Origin: Desulfopila sp. IMCC35006
GTDB taxonomy: Bacteria; Desulfobacterota; Desulfobulbia; Desulfobulbales; Desulfocapsaceae
DNA: 64,000 bases
Assembly: GCF_005116645.1 (NCBI RefSeq)
Contig: NZ_SWCM01000001.1
Span: 186,001-250,000, forward strand
Reading direction: 5' to 3'
Under the pieces are notes generated by a model. That model saw only the letters and a program-made list of their open reading frames with translations, was not told the origin of the DNA and did not search any database. Positions 1-8,978 of this stretch are shown one piece after another; positions within the stretch are counted from its first letter, which is position 1, and the number at the start of each line of letters is the position of its first letter. The translations under genes and the position numbers were made by a program.

Positions 1-2
1 CA

Positions 3-563
3 GCCGGCTCTCTTGTTCTCGGTCGATTCGTCGACGGCACTGGCAGCAAGCAGGCCGCCGTACTGGGTGGATTTATACTGGTGATCAGCAGCGCGGCCAT
101 GCTGTTTTTTAGCCCGCAGACCTCTCTGGCCGTCTGCTCCCTGGTCTTTTTGCTGGCCGGTCTCGGCATGGGCTTCGTCACCCTGTCGACCCTGTTGCTG
201 GTACAGGCGGATCTTGCCAAGGGCAATCTGGGAGTGGCGACGTCCTTTCACCAGTTTTCCAGAACCCTTGGCGGAACGATTGGGGTGGGGATCTGCGGTG
301 GTGTGGTGACAACCGGCTTGCTGCATAATCTGCAGGAGTCTTCGACCATGATACCATCCACAGTTATGGATGCTTTGCACAAAAGCATGGAGAATCTCTT
401 TCGTGAAGAATTCAGACAGATGCTGAATGAGCAGAGTATCACTCTGCTCGCACTGGCAGTATCGCACGCAATGTCCAGTGTTTTCTGGATTATTCTCGGA
501 GCGACGCTCCTTTGTCTTGTTTGTACAGTGTTGTTGCACAAGCGAGTGTGCACAGGCCGATAA
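3..563 (+). CDS. MFS drug transporter, DHA2/EmrB-like (5' end outside window)
   Basis: The open frame runs in from the left edge, so only the C-terminal 186 residues are present. Hydrophobic helices alternate with short loops, and the stretch GVATSFHQFSRTLGGTIGVG resembles the late-helix motif of 14-helix drug:proton antiporters of the EmrB/QacA (DHA2) type, where a conserved ATS...FRTLGG segment is common. Expected role is proton-driven export of small organic compounds across the inner membrane; the substrate cannot be told. The GTG at 81 is internal to the frame and not the true start. It converges with the aldo/keto reductase gene 75 bp downstream. Confidence 0.8.
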   Translation, partial: AGSLVLGRFVDGTGSKQAAVLGGFILVISSAAMLFFSPQTSLAVCSLVFLLAGLGMGFVTLSTLLLVQADLAKGNLGVATSFHQFSRTLGGTIGVGICGGVVTTGLLHNLQESSTMIPSTVMDALHKSMENLFREEFRQMLNEQSITLLALAVSHAMSSVFWIILGATLLCLVCTVLLHKRVCTGR

Positions 564-638
564 GAGAACGCCTCCACACCAGTCCATGTCCTGAGCATTG
601 CGCTTGATGATGGACCCTGTCAGCCAATGTGGGCTTTG

Positions 639-1568
639 TCAGGTCAACGACTCAAAATACTCAATCATCTTGATGCGTTGTTTGGCCGTTGGCATTTGGC
701 CCCGGCCCGCCTGCATGTTATCCTGCATATGCTTCACCTTGCTGGTCGCCGGAATAGCGCAGGTTACAGCCGGATGCGAGATAACAAATTTCAAAAAGTA
801 CTGTCCCCAGCTCTGGCAGTCTATTTCTCCTGCCCATGGCGGCAGCGGCTTTCCCTTTACCGCACGAAACAGACTGCCACGCTTATAGGGACGATTGACA
901 ATGACGGCTATGCCTTTTTCCTGGGCAATCGACAGCAAGGATGATTCGACTTCACGATTGCCTATATTGTAGGTAAGTTGAACAAAGTCAAAATCATTCT
1001 TTTGCAATATTTGCCTGAGCTCGTCATGATCTCTGCCATGGGAGGTCGTAATACCGTAATAGCGAATCTTGCCCGCAGCTTTCATTTCTTTGAGGGTTTT
1101 CAGTTGCGTTTGCCAGTCAACCAGATTGTGGATCTGGATCAGATCAAACCTCGGTATTCCCCATCTTTGCCGGGATATCTCCATCTGCTCGATTCCCCTC
1201 TCCCTGCCTTCAATCCAGACCTTCGTCGCGGCAAAAAGATCGGTCTTTCCTTTCACCCCCGGCAGCAACTGCCCGATCACCTCCTCTGCAGATCCATACA
1301 TCGGTGAAGAATCGATCATTCCACCTCCCATATCAAAGAAAACCTGGGTCACCTCCTGCAATCGTGCAAGCATTTCGGCATTACCCTTCGCATCAAAAGT
1401 ACCGGAGGTTCCCATACCGATTACCGGAATTTTTTCAGCTGTTTTGGGAATAGCCTTGCGAAGCGGCAGTGTTGCCGCGGTTGAGATATCAGGTAAAATC
1501 ATTCCTGCAGCCACCATTCCGGCCAGACCTATAAATTGACGTCTGTTTATATATGTCTTTTTTTTCAT
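639..1568 (-). CDS. Aldo/keto reductase with twin-arginine signal
   Basis: 309 residues. The N-terminus has a twin-arginine motif (NRRQFIGLAG) and a hydrophobic stretch, so Tat export or membrane anchoring is likely. The aldo/keto reductase barrel follows, with the active-site set visible: Asp and Tyr in DSSPMYG, Lys in AATKVW and His in IQIHN. These enzymes reduce carbonyls with NAD(P)H; the physiological substrate is unknown. ATG 1568 is preferred over an upstream GTG at 1577 because GAGGTG lies 6 nt before it. The gene lies 21 bp after the upstream MFS gene on the same strand and is probably cotranscribed with it. Confidence 0.85.
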   Translation of the reverse strand: MKKKTYINRRQFIGLAGMVAAGMILPDISTAATLPLRKAIPKTAEKIPVIGMGTSGTFDAKGNAEMLARLQEVTQVFFDMGGGMIDSSPMYGSAEEVIGQLLPGVKGKTDLFAATKVWIEGRERGIEQMEISRQRWGIPRFDLIQIHNLVDWQTQLKTLKEMKAAGKIRYYGITTSHGRDHDELRQILQKNDFDFVQLTYNIGNREVESSLLSIAQEKGIAVIVNRPYKRGSLFRAVKGKPLPPWAGEIDCQSWGQYFLKFVISHPAVTCAIPATSKVKHMQDNMQAGRGQMPTAKQRIKMIEYFESLT

Positions 1569-1589
1569 TTTCTGCACCTCGCCACAGAG

Positions 1590-2870
1590 CTATTTATTGT
1601 CGGCAATTTTTACCTGCTGCCGCCCCAGACCAAAGGCAATAAAGGCCCAGATCAAGGCCAAAGGTACCGCAATCAATGCAACACCGGATATATTCATGCC
1701 GAGACTTCGCATTCCAGCATATACCCAGGCGCTTACTGCGTCGCCTGTGCGATAGACAAGGGTATCTATTACATTCTTCGCTTTGTACTTCTCCTCCCGA
1801 CTCAAGACAACGTAGAGCATTTCCCGCGCGGGCCGCATCACCGCATAATTTCCTGCGCGTCGAATTACCTGTACCACCAGTAAAACGGACAACACCGGAA
1901 CAATCCCAAGCAGCGCAAAACCTGCAGCCAGCAGCACCGGAACAATTGCCAGGACAACAGCCAGCCCGAACCATTTCACCAACCGGCCTGTAAGAAATAT
2001 CTGCAGGGCCAGCGTCACCGCATTCACCGCAAAATCAATGGAGGCAAACACCGCAGTGCGTGCTGCTGAATCAACGAATGCATCGCGAATAATCTGCGCC
2101 TGCATTAAATAGAGAAAGGTCGAAAGAGTTGTATACAGGATCATCAGCAAACCAATGCCCGCCAGATACGGGGAACGAACAACCTTTGTTATCCCGGCCC
2201 AAACGCCACCGCTGATCAGTTGCTCTTTCTGCACAGCTTTCAGCTGCTCTCCTCCCGAATTCCTCGCCTCAGACCACTTTGACAGCCTGGCAATGCACAC
2301 GACTGCCCAAAACAGAAATAATGCCGACACCAGCAATAAGTTCCTGGCGCCAAGAGACTGGACCAGCAGAGCGGTGATCGCCGGACCGGCCAAAGCCCCG
2401 ACGGTTCCCCCCGCGGCAATAACGCCGAACAGCCTCTTGGCTTCGGCATTGCTGTAGATATCCGTCATAAAACTCCAGAAAACCGAGACGACGAAAAGGT
2501 TGAAGACACTGACCCAGATGAAGAAGGCTCTGGCCATATACGGGGAGGGAGTCTCTTTATCCATCAGGCCATAAAAGGCCAGCAACATGGCAATGAAAGA
2601 GAGATAGATATAAGGAAGAAATATCCGACGGGGGAACCGCGAACTTACCCACCCGAAAAGCGGAACAACGGCTGTCATAACCAGAAGCGTTCCGGTAAAC
2701 AACCATTGCAGGTTTTCCACACCACCGAGAATACCCATTTCATCGCGCATGGGACGGATAATGTAATAGCTGCACAACAGCGCAAAAAAATAACTGAACG
2801 ACCAGAACAGTGCAGATCCTTCCCCAGGTTCAATATCTATAGATTTTAGAGCTCGTTGAACAATCAGCAT
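1590..2870 (-). CDS. MFS-type membrane protein, NTP/NDP exchanger-like
   Basis: 426 residues with about twelve hydrophobic helices. The N-terminal SYYIIRPMRDEMG motif is typical of bacterial proteins annotated as NTP/NDP exchange transporters or related MFS proteins, distant relatives of the ATP/ADP translocases. In free-living bacteria the substrate is not established, so nucleotide exchange should not be assumed. The start at 2870 is chosen because GTGGAG lies 5 nt upstream; the frame stays open to 2945 without a comparable ribosome site. It is probably cotranscribed with the downstream aldo/keto reductase. Confidence 0.75.
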   Translation of the reverse strand: MLIVQRALKSIDIEPGEGSALFWSFSYFFALLCSYYIIRPMRDEMGILGGVENLQWLFTGTLLVMTAVVPLFGWVSSRFPRRIFLPYIYLSFIAMLLAFYGLMDKETPSPYMARAFFIWVSVFNLFVVSVFWSFMTDIYSNAEAKRLFGVIAAGGTVGALAGPAITALLVQSLGARNLLLVSALFLFWAVVCIARLSKWSEARNSGGEQLKAVQKEQLISGGVWAGITKVVRSPYLAGIGLLMILYTTLSTFLYLMQAQIIRDAFVDSAARTAVFASIDFAVNAVTLALQIFLTGRLVKWFGLAVVLAIVPVLLAAGFALLGIVPVLSVLLVVQVIRRAGNYAVMRPAREMLYVVLSREEKYKAKNVIDTLVYRTGDAVSAWVYAGMRSLGMNISGVALIAVPLALIWAFIAFGLGRQQVKIADNK

Positions 2871-3369
2871 TGTGGCTCCACGTTGAGGCGTCGAGTGCAA
2901 CGGGTTCGCTTGCCAGGATTGCAAAATGCGAGGAAAAATCAGCACAGTCCCAACAATTTACAAGGGCATTTTCGGTAAATGAAATTTTCCGACTCCGGGT
3001 AGCCGCACCAGAAAATTCCACGATCTTGACACAACTGAGAAAAAAGATGGTAATGTTTATACAGGAAGCACTCAGGACCAGTCCTCATGGCAAGCCAGGA
3101 AACCATGGTCAAGTGCCTGAATGGCAACACGTACTCTTTTTGCCAATGAATTATATTACAATGTGAGACAATAAAGATGGTCTGACGGGCCGTCAACCGC
3201 CTAGAAGCAAAGCGTCTCTTTTACGATCTCCACGAAAGATACATTTGCTCAAAGCCGACGTCCCTTCTCGCATCCGGTCGCTTAGAACAGGAACTGCAAT
3301 ACAGGTTTTGCTGCGTCAACTGGAGTCAATCAGTTGCAGACAGGAAAGAATCAGATAAAGGATTGATAA
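2871..3369. other. Intergenic region, 499 bp, divergent
   Basis: This separates the leftward MFS gene from the rightward pseudouridine synthase gene, so it should hold promoters for both. The short open frames here lack ribosome sites and recognisable protein features. No convincing repeat, RNA gene or strong hairpin was seen. Confidence 0.5.
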
Positions 3370-4251
3370 GTGGGCATTCCAGCAGGTGCGTCGATAGTCT
3401 CCATGCCGGATACGGGAAAACCGTATCCGACGTTGCTTGCCTTTTTCACCAGGCGTTTCCCAAAAATTCCGCAACAGGTCTGGCGGGAACGGATTATAGC
3501 AGGCAAGGTGCTCACCGAAACGGGTGAGCCGGTTACCCTGGATACCGCCTATATGCCTAATAGTCGAATGTTCTATTTCAGGGAGGTGAGAGAGGAACCA
3601 ACCATTCCCTTTGCAGAAGAGGTGCTTTTTGCCAACGACCACCTGATGGTTGTCTGCAAGCCTCATTTTCTCCCCGTCAGTCCAGGTGGGCCCTATGTTC
3701 GTGAAACGCTGCTCAGCAGGTTGAGAGAAAAGACAGGCAACCCTTTTGTCTCCCCCATCAATCGCATCGATCGGGCAACGGCGGGCCTTGTGCTCATATC
3801 GGTCAACAAAGCGACCAGAGGGCTCTATCAGCAACTGTTTATGCAAGGGCTGGTGCGAAAAACATATGAGGCGGTGGCAGATTTTCGAGAGGATGCAGGG
3901 CAGAGCGAATGGCTGGTGGAAAACCGGATTGAGCAGGGAGAGCCATGGTTTCGGATGCAAACCTGTGCCGGCACTGTCAATGCCCGGTCGCAGATCCGGC
4001 TGATCGAGTCAATGGGAACACGGGCCCGTTTTCAGTTGTTTGCTTTAACCGGCAAAAAACACCAGCTGCGCATACATTTAAGCGGGCTCGGTTTTCCCAT
4101 TGTCAATGACCGCTATTACCCGGACCTGCTGCCGGAGCTTGATGACGACTTTGACCATCCTCTTCAGCTCCTGTCGCGGGAAGTTGCTTTCCGGGACCCG
4201 GTTACCGGCAAAGAGATGTCCTTTGCATCGACAAGAGATCTGATCCTTTAA
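3370..4251 (+). CDS. RluA-family RNA pseudouridine synthase
   Basis: 293 residues. The catalytic signature is present as NRIDRATAGL (Asp is the conserved nucleophile; RluA proteins usually read HRLDxxTSGL), preceded by VVCKPHFLPVSP, the usual 'NKPaGl' strand. The C-terminal TGKKHQLRIHL motif is typical of the family. It isomerises uridine in rRNA or tRNA; the target site cannot be assigned. GTG 3370 is chosen because AAAGGA lies 7 nt upstream; ATG 3403 is a weaker alternative. It stands alone, convergent with the flavin reductase gene. Confidence 0.9.
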   Translation: MGIPAGASIVSMPDTGKPYPTLLAFFTRRFPKIPQQVWRERIIAGKVLTETGEPVTLDTAYMPNSRMFYFREVREEPTIPFAEEVLFANDHLMVVCKPHFLPVSPGGPYVRETLLSRLREKTGNPFVSPINRIDRATAGLVLISVNKATRGLYQQLFMQGLVRKTYEAVADFREDAGQSEWLVENRIEQGEPWFRMQTCAGTVNARSQIRLIESMGTRARFQLFALTGKKHQLRIHLSGLGFPIVNDRYYPDLLPELDDDFDHPLQLLSREVAFRDPVTGKEMSFASTRDLIL

Positions 4252-4289
4252 CCAGCTTGCTCTTTACGACAAAAACCGGATTCGGGACA

Positions 4290-4790
4290 TCAGGTGATTT
4301 CGTAACAGGCCACTATTTCGCCGAAATAGAGCGTGTGATAATCTTTATTGGGATAGAGCTTTTCCAGGGCTGGGTCGAGGAAAGCGTTATCCATTGCCGA
4401 TTTATAAATGATTTTGCATTCATAGTGGACGCCGGGAATATCAATGATGGGCGATTCGACACATTTCGCCTTTTTTTGCTGCAAATTACATTGTTTAAAT
4501 TTATCAAAATCTCTGCCCGACTTCGTCCCGCAATAGGCAATGGCCTTGTTGTATTCATCGCCGGCAGGAATGCTGACCGTAAAATTGTCTGTTTTTTCCA
4601 GCAAAGCAAAGGTATGCCTTGAATCTCTCACGGCTACCATAAAAACAGGCTTTTGCCATATATATCCGATTGTCGCCCAACCGATTGTCATGGTGTTGAC
4701 CGCGCTGGCAGCCTTAGCGGTTAGAAAAGCCCCTGTTTTGATCCGTTCCATCAAACTGTCGGCTTGTTTAAGATACCTACTTGCCTGCAT
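4290..4790 (-). CDS. Flavin reductase / flavoredoxin-like protein
   Basis: 166 residues matching the FMN-binding split-barrel family: MTIGWATIGYIWQKPVFMVAV resembles the conserved flavin-contacting strand, followed by HTFALLEKTDNFTVSIP. Members bind FMN and act as NAD(P)H flavin reductases or as flavoredoxin-type electron carriers in sulfate reducers. AAGG precedes the ATG by 9 nt. It follows the SlyD-like and EFR1 ferredoxin genes on the same strand with gaps of 91 and 59 bp, suggesting a small redox operon. Confidence 0.85.
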   Translation of the reverse strand: MQASRYLKQADSLMERIKTGAFLTAKAASAVNTMTIGWATIGYIWQKPVFMVAVRDSRHTFALLEKTDNFTVSIPAGDEYNKAIAYCGTKSGRDFDKFKQCNLQQKKAKCVESPIIDIPGVHYECKIIYKSAMDNAFLDPALEKLYPNKDYHTLYFGEIVACYEIT

Positions 4791-4881
4791 AATCGTTTAC
4801 CTTCTCATTAGAGTTGCAACATGCCTTATGGTTATTTTGCTCCTTAAAAAACAGGGCGTCCCGACAGGTGCGAACAGATCT

Positions 4882-5256
4882 TTATGAACAGCCACACCCG
4901 CAGGAGCCTCCACAGCCACTGCTTGCTTTGGCGATTGACTGCACCACTTCCCGGTTATCGGCATCGATTACGGAGGCAATTTCAACCTTTAAGTGGAGCG
5001 CTTTCGGGATGATCTGTAGCCCAAGGGCCTGGTGCAGCGGTAAAAAGAGATGACCGAAAAAATCATGCGCCTCGGAGTCGGCTACGGTACAGCTCACCCT
5101 TGCACCTTCTTCCTTATCCTGCAGAACCTGTTCAAACGGACAGAGTCCACTCCCGGCTATACCGTGAATAAAGGAGAAAGACACAGGCTTGCTTCCTGCA
5201 CCCTCATCTATAATTGAGAGTGTCACTTTTTTTAAAGCTTGAATAGTAGCTGTCAA
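4882..5256 (-). CDS. SlyD/FKBP-like protein with Cys-rich C-terminus
   Basis: About 124 residues. HGIAGSGLCPFEQVLQDKEEG resembles the HG...l..gLE.AL.g...G segment of FKBP/SlyD prolyl isomerases, FGHLF sits where SlyD has its next strand, and the tail GCGGSCGCGCS resembles the metal-binding Cys-rich tail of SlyD. The insert-in-flap domain seems reduced. A role in metal trafficking or cofactor assembly is an inference. TTG 5256 has GAGGTG 6 nt upstream; GTG 5265 is the alternative start. It lies between the EFR1 ferredoxin and flavin reductase genes. Confidence 0.5.
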   Translation of the reverse strand: MTATIQALKKVTLSIIDEGAGSKPVSFSFIHGIAGSGLCPFEQVLQDKEEGARVSCTVADSEAHDFFGHLFLPLHQALGLQIIPKALHLKVEIASVIDADNREVVQSIAKASSGCGGSCGCGCS

Positions 5257-5315
5257 TGGTCTCACCTCAAGTTTGGTATGGTTGTCTTGCCGCGACCCAC
5301 AAATCTTGGCATCTG

Positions 5316-6113
5316 TTATAGATATATTCTCGGTTCCTTACGCTCAGCACAGTTTTCATAGAGCCACTGTCTCTTCTGCTTGATAGGATCAGCGGCAATC
5401 GTCAAAGCGTCTTCCGGGCAGTTTTTAATGCAGGCGCAGCAGAAAATGCACAGATCCTGGTCTATTGCTATCTGCGAATCGAGGGAAATTGCCCCTGTAG
5501 GACAGGCAGGAAGGCATATGCCACACTGGGTGCATTGAGCCTCGACAACTTTGGGGGCAAAGGGTATTGCTCCGACCCCATCTTTATAGGGACGGTTGCC
5601 CGGAACGTGTACACCTCGCCCGGTTGTCACATCGTTGATGTCGGCAATTTTTTCGCGGATTTTTGCCCCAAAGGCATTGGCTGCCGCAAGATCGACGGAA
5701 TCCGGTCGACCTGCCCCAACAGGTGTAGCCGGTCCGGAATACGAATGCTCCCCGATAAATGCGCCGGCAGCCAGGGGGATCAAAGCCGCGTTCTCGGCGA
5801 TATCTTTTAACTCAAGCAGGGCATCTTCGAACTCTCTGTTCCCATAAATTACCACAATAACCGCCGGACTGCTGTTTCCTTTTATAGCGGCTAGTCTTGT
5901 GGCGGCAAGGGGGGCGACCCGACCGGCATATACCGGAACCCCGATAACCGCCAGCTCGTCGGCGGCAATCTGCAGGGTAGAAACCGCGTCAGGATACGTG
6001 AGATCAACAGTGTCGGCCGGAATATCGCCAATACCGGAAGCTATGGCGTCGATAACCCTTTTGGAGGTTCTGGTCGGTGAAAAGGAGATGAGCCGGATCT
6101 TTTTAATTTTCAT
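5316..6113 (-). CDS. EFR1-type flavodoxin/2[4Fe-4S] ferredoxin fusion
   Basis: 265 residues. The N-terminal half is flavodoxin-like (SFSPTRTSKRVIDAIASGIG resembles the FMN phosphate loop). The C-terminal part has two ferredoxin motifs, CTQCGICLPACPTGAI and CIFCCACIKNCPEDAL, giving eight cluster ligands. This is the architecture of EFR1-family ferredoxins, soluble electron carriers common in anaerobes; the partner enzyme is unknown. ATG 6113 is chosen because AGGA lies 5 nt upstream; the frame extends to 6155 without support. It heads a probable three-gene redox operon. Confidence 0.88.
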   Translation of the reverse strand: MKIKKIRLISFSPTRTSKRVIDAIASGIGDIPADTVDLTYPDAVSTLQIAADELAVIGVPVYAGRVAPLAATRLAAIKGNSSPAVIVVIYGNREFEDALLELKDIAENAALIPLAAGAFIGEHSYSGPATPVGAGRPDSVDLAAANAFGAKIREKIADINDVTTGRGVHVPGNRPYKDGVGAIPFAPKVVEAQCTQCGICLPACPTGAISLDSQIAIDQDLCIFCCACIKNCPEDALTIAADPIKQKRQWLYENCAERKEPRIYL

Positions 6114-6280
6114 ACGATTCCTATTGGTTGAGTTATGTCGAAAGGGGAGCTGCAACCTCCGGTTTATTCACGTAAATAAACGCTTGTGTGATATAAGGAT
6201 ACTAATTATACTGGGTAGTGTTCGTGAAGAAAACAATTTCTACTCTCGAAAATCGGGAAGAAATTCTGGCCTCTTTTCAG

Positions 6281-6297
6281 TGCCCCTTTGAGGGGTA
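6281..6297. promoter_or_regulatory. GC-tract inverted repeat, possible metal-regulator operator
   Basis: TGCCCC-TTTGA-GGGGTA lies 26 bp before the 47-residue ORF and close to copA. G/C tracts bounded by TA resemble CsoR/RcnR-family operators, with one mismatch in the left arm. No regulator gene of that family is in the window, so the link to copper is only an idea. Confidence 0.25.
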
Positions 6298-6323
6298 TAC
6301 GTACTTAACAAGGAGAACGGATC

Positions 6324-6467
6324 ATGCCACTTGAAAATAGTACCGCACCGGCACAACCAGCAACTGAAAAGAAAAAAAAGCCCGCCTGGTACGATTGGCT
6401 GATCGATATTTTCAAAATGTTACTGGGATACAATTACTTAACCTACGGAACAAAGAAAAAGTTCTAA
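6324..6467 (+). CDS. Small 47-residue protein, unknown
   Basis: A short frame with a very good ribosome site (AAGGAG, 8 nt before the ATG). The product begins with a Pro/Ala/Glu segment and four lysines, then has an aromatic, hydrophobic segment (WYDWLIDIFKMLLGYNYL) and ends in a basic tail KKKF. It could be an amphipathic or membrane-associated peptide. No family is recognised. It lies between the EFR1 gene and the 3' end of copA, which is on the opposite strand, and follows the GC-tract inverted repeat at 6281-6297. Confidence 0.55.
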   Translation: MPLENSTAPAQPATEKKKKPAWYDWLIDIFKMLLGYNYLTYGTKKKF

Positions 6468-6507
6468 CTCCGGCAAACAGTACTCAGACATCGCACCACC
6501 AACAATC

Positions 6508-8790
6508 TCAAGGCCCCTGCTCATCCGGCTGGTACCACCTGAGTCGCAGGGCATTGCTGACCACCGAAACGGAGCTAAGAGCCATTGCTGCGCCACCAAT
6601 CATGGGGTTGAGTGTTGGTCCGCCGAAAAGGGCCAGCACTCCCGCCGCCACCGGAATGCCGACAACATTATAGGCAAAGGCCCAGAACAGATTCTGGCGA
6701 ATGTTGTGCATGGTCGCCCGACTGAGACCGATGGCCCGACCGACCCCGGCCAGATGACCGTTCATCAGAACAATATCCGCTGATTCCACAGCCACATCTA
6801 TTCCCGTTCCCATGGCGATGCCGACATCGGCTCTGGCCAGGGCAGGCGCATCGTTGATGCCATCCCCGACCATGGCGACGATTTCACCGCTTTTTTGTAA
6901 TCTGACGATTTCCTCTTCCTTGTTATCCGGCAGGACACCGGCGACAACACGGCTGATTCCGGCCTGAGCAGCCACCGCCTGGGCCGTTTTTTCGTTATCC
7001 CCGGTGAGCATCACCACCTTAATGCCCATTTTGCCAAGATCCCGGATAGTTTTCTTTGCTTCGGCCTTCAACGGGTCGGCAATGGCCAGCAGCCCTGCGA
7101 GCGTCTTGTTAACCGCCAGGAACAACACCGTCTTGCCCTGATCGGACAGCTCACCCGTCTGTCTTTCAATCTGGTCGCCCAACCCCTTGATTGCATTTTC
7201 CCTGAGAAACTGAATATTACCGAACAGCACATCATAACGATTGCCATCCAGCTGCATGGAAGACGTAATGCCGCGGCCGGGGCTTGCCGAAAACGATTCC
7301 GGTTCCGGAACGGCACAGCCCTTCTTCCCGGCTTCGGCAATAATCGCCTCGGCAAGGGGATGCTCCGAACGGCTCTCGGCTCCCGCGGCAAGACGCAGCA
7401 GCAATGTTGCATCATACCCGTCGAACGCCATAATATCGGTGACCGCGGGTCTGCCAAGGGTGAGTGTCCCGGTCTTGTCAAAAACCACGCAGCTCACCTT
7501 CTGGGCAAGTTCCAAGACTTCGCCACTCTTGACCAGCACACCCAGCTGAGCTCCGCGACCGGTGCCGACCATTATGGACGTCGGGGTAGCAAGTCCCATG
7601 GCGCAGGGACAGGCAATCACCAGCACGGCAATAAAAATACGCAGGGAAAAACTGAAATCGGCATCGCCAAGGAAAAACCAGCTGAGCCCGGCAAGTGCGG
7701 CTATCACTATCACCGTCGGCACAAAATAAAGACTTATACGATCAGCAAGATTGGCAATCGGGGCCTTGGTTCCCTGGGCGTCCTGCACCAGTTTGACAAT
7801 TCGGGCGAGCATGGTATCCCGTCCGACTTTTTGCGCCTGCATGGTTAACGCGCCATTTTTATTGAGCGTTCCACCAAATATTTTGTCGTCTTTGCGTTTC
7901 ATGACCGGCATGCTTTCACCGGTGAGCATTGACTCATCCACCGCCGATTCCCCGTCGACGATTGTCCCATCCACGGGTATTCGTTCCCCGGGCCGGATCA
8001 AAAGACGGTCATCAACCCTTATTTCCGTCACCGCCACCTGACGCTGACCGTTTTCCTCGAGCAGAGTAGCCGTCTCCGGGGCGAGCTGCAGCAGCTGTTT
8101 GATGGCATCAGTTGTTCGGGCCTTGGAGCGGGCCTCGAGATATTTACCTAAGGAGACCAGGGCAATCAGCATGGCTGCCGATTCAAAATAGAGGTCATGG
8201 GCCCGGGCAGTCGGATCGAATCCTAAGCCGATCTCCACCAGATTCCAGGTGGAATAGACAAACGCCGCCCCGGTTCCGATGGCAATTAAAGAGTCCATAT
8301 TCGGTCCGCCGCGCAGGAGAGCCGGGATACCGTTCAGATAAAAATTCCTGCCAAGATATAAAACAGGCAATAGCAGCAAAAACTGGACAACGGCATGGGT
8401 AAAAGGAGAATGATTTGGATGTACCGCCTCTGGCAGGGTAATACCGAACATGGTGGCCATCGACAGGCTCATGATAAGCAAGGCCAGTACAAAGGCAGGA
8501 ATAAGTCGGTTCCGCATGGCCCGCAGGCGCTCATCTGCCTCTTGCGAGGCCCCGGTTGCATCATCGTCCGCGGTGGCGATCTCGGCGGAAAAACCAAGCC
8601 CGGCAATCGCTTCCTGTATTGCGGTGCTGGTGATCGCCACCGGATCATAGACAATCTTCGCTTTTTCCGTGGCTAAATTGACCGAACATTCCGTAACTCC
8701 TCCCAGGTTTCCGACCACCCGTTCAATGCGTGCGGAACATGCAGCACAATGCATGCCTTTAATATTGGCTTCAAAATTTTCTATTGCCAT
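6508..8790 (-). CDS. copA: Copper-exporting P1B-type ATPase
   Basis: 760 residues. A single N-terminal heavy-metal domain carries GMHCAACS (Cys15, Cys18). The P-type ATPase motifs follow: TGES at about 290, the transport-site CPC at 394-396, the phosphorylated Asp438 in DKTGTLT, SEHPLAEAI, and GDGINDAPAL near the C-terminus. CPC with the HMA domain indicates Cu(I) (or Ag(I)) export from the cytoplasm. Downstream partners in the window include a Cus-type RND pump and CopZ. The start gives the usual short lead-in to the HMA domain. No clear CueR-type operator was seen upstream. Confidence 0.96.
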   Translation of the reverse strand: MAIENFEANIKGMHCAACSARIERVVGNLGGVTECSVNLATEKAKIVYDPVAITSTAIQEAIAGLGFSAEIATADDDATGASQEADERLRAMRNRLIPAFVLALLIMSLSMATMFGITLPEAVHPNHSPFTHAVVQFLLLLPVLYLGRNFYLNGIPALLRGGPNMDSLIAIGTGAAFVYSTWNLVEIGLGFDPTARAHDLYFESAAMLIALVSLGKYLEARSKARTTDAIKQLLQLAPETATLLEENGQRQVAVTEIRVDDRLLIRPGERIPVDGTIVDGESAVDESMLTGESMPVMKRKDDKIFGGTLNKNGALTMQAQKVGRDTMLARIVKLVQDAQGTKAPIANLADRISLYFVPTVIVIAALAGLSWFFLGDADFSFSLRIFIAVLVIACPCAMGLATPTSIMVGTGRGAQLGVLVKSGEVLELAQKVSCVVFDKTGTLTLGRPAVTDIMAFDGYDATLLLRLAAGAESRSEHPLAEAIIAEAGKKGCAVPEPESFSASPGRGITSSMQLDGNRYDVLFGNIQFLRENAIKGLGDQIERQTGELSDQGKTVLFLAVNKTLAGLLAIADPLKAEAKKTIRDLGKMGIKVVMLTGDNEKTAQAVAAQAGISRVVAGVLPDNKEEEIVRLQKSGEIVAMVGDGINDAPALARADVGIAMGTGIDVAVESADIVLMNGHLAGVGRAIGLSRATMHNIRQNLFWAFAYNVVGIPVAAGVLALFGGPTLNPMIGGAAMALSSVSVVSNALRLRWYQPDEQGP

Positions 8791-8978
8791 GATCGAGAGC
8801 TTCTTGCTGTGATAATTTAAGAATTTCCTTCAATATTTATGCTGTACAATAAAGGTAATTCTTTGACGAAGGATATCCACTGAAAAATTATAAAATTACG
8901 CTGCTGTCCCGCATCAGACAGCCAAGTATTGACTCTGAGTAAAATGGCACTTCGAGAGATGCCATGGCCAGACTTTTT

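Noticed and set aside
2870-3196. Two short overlapping frames in the 2.9-3.2 kb gap
   Set aside because: Neither has a ribosome site or a recognisable domain, and they overlap one another on opposite strands.
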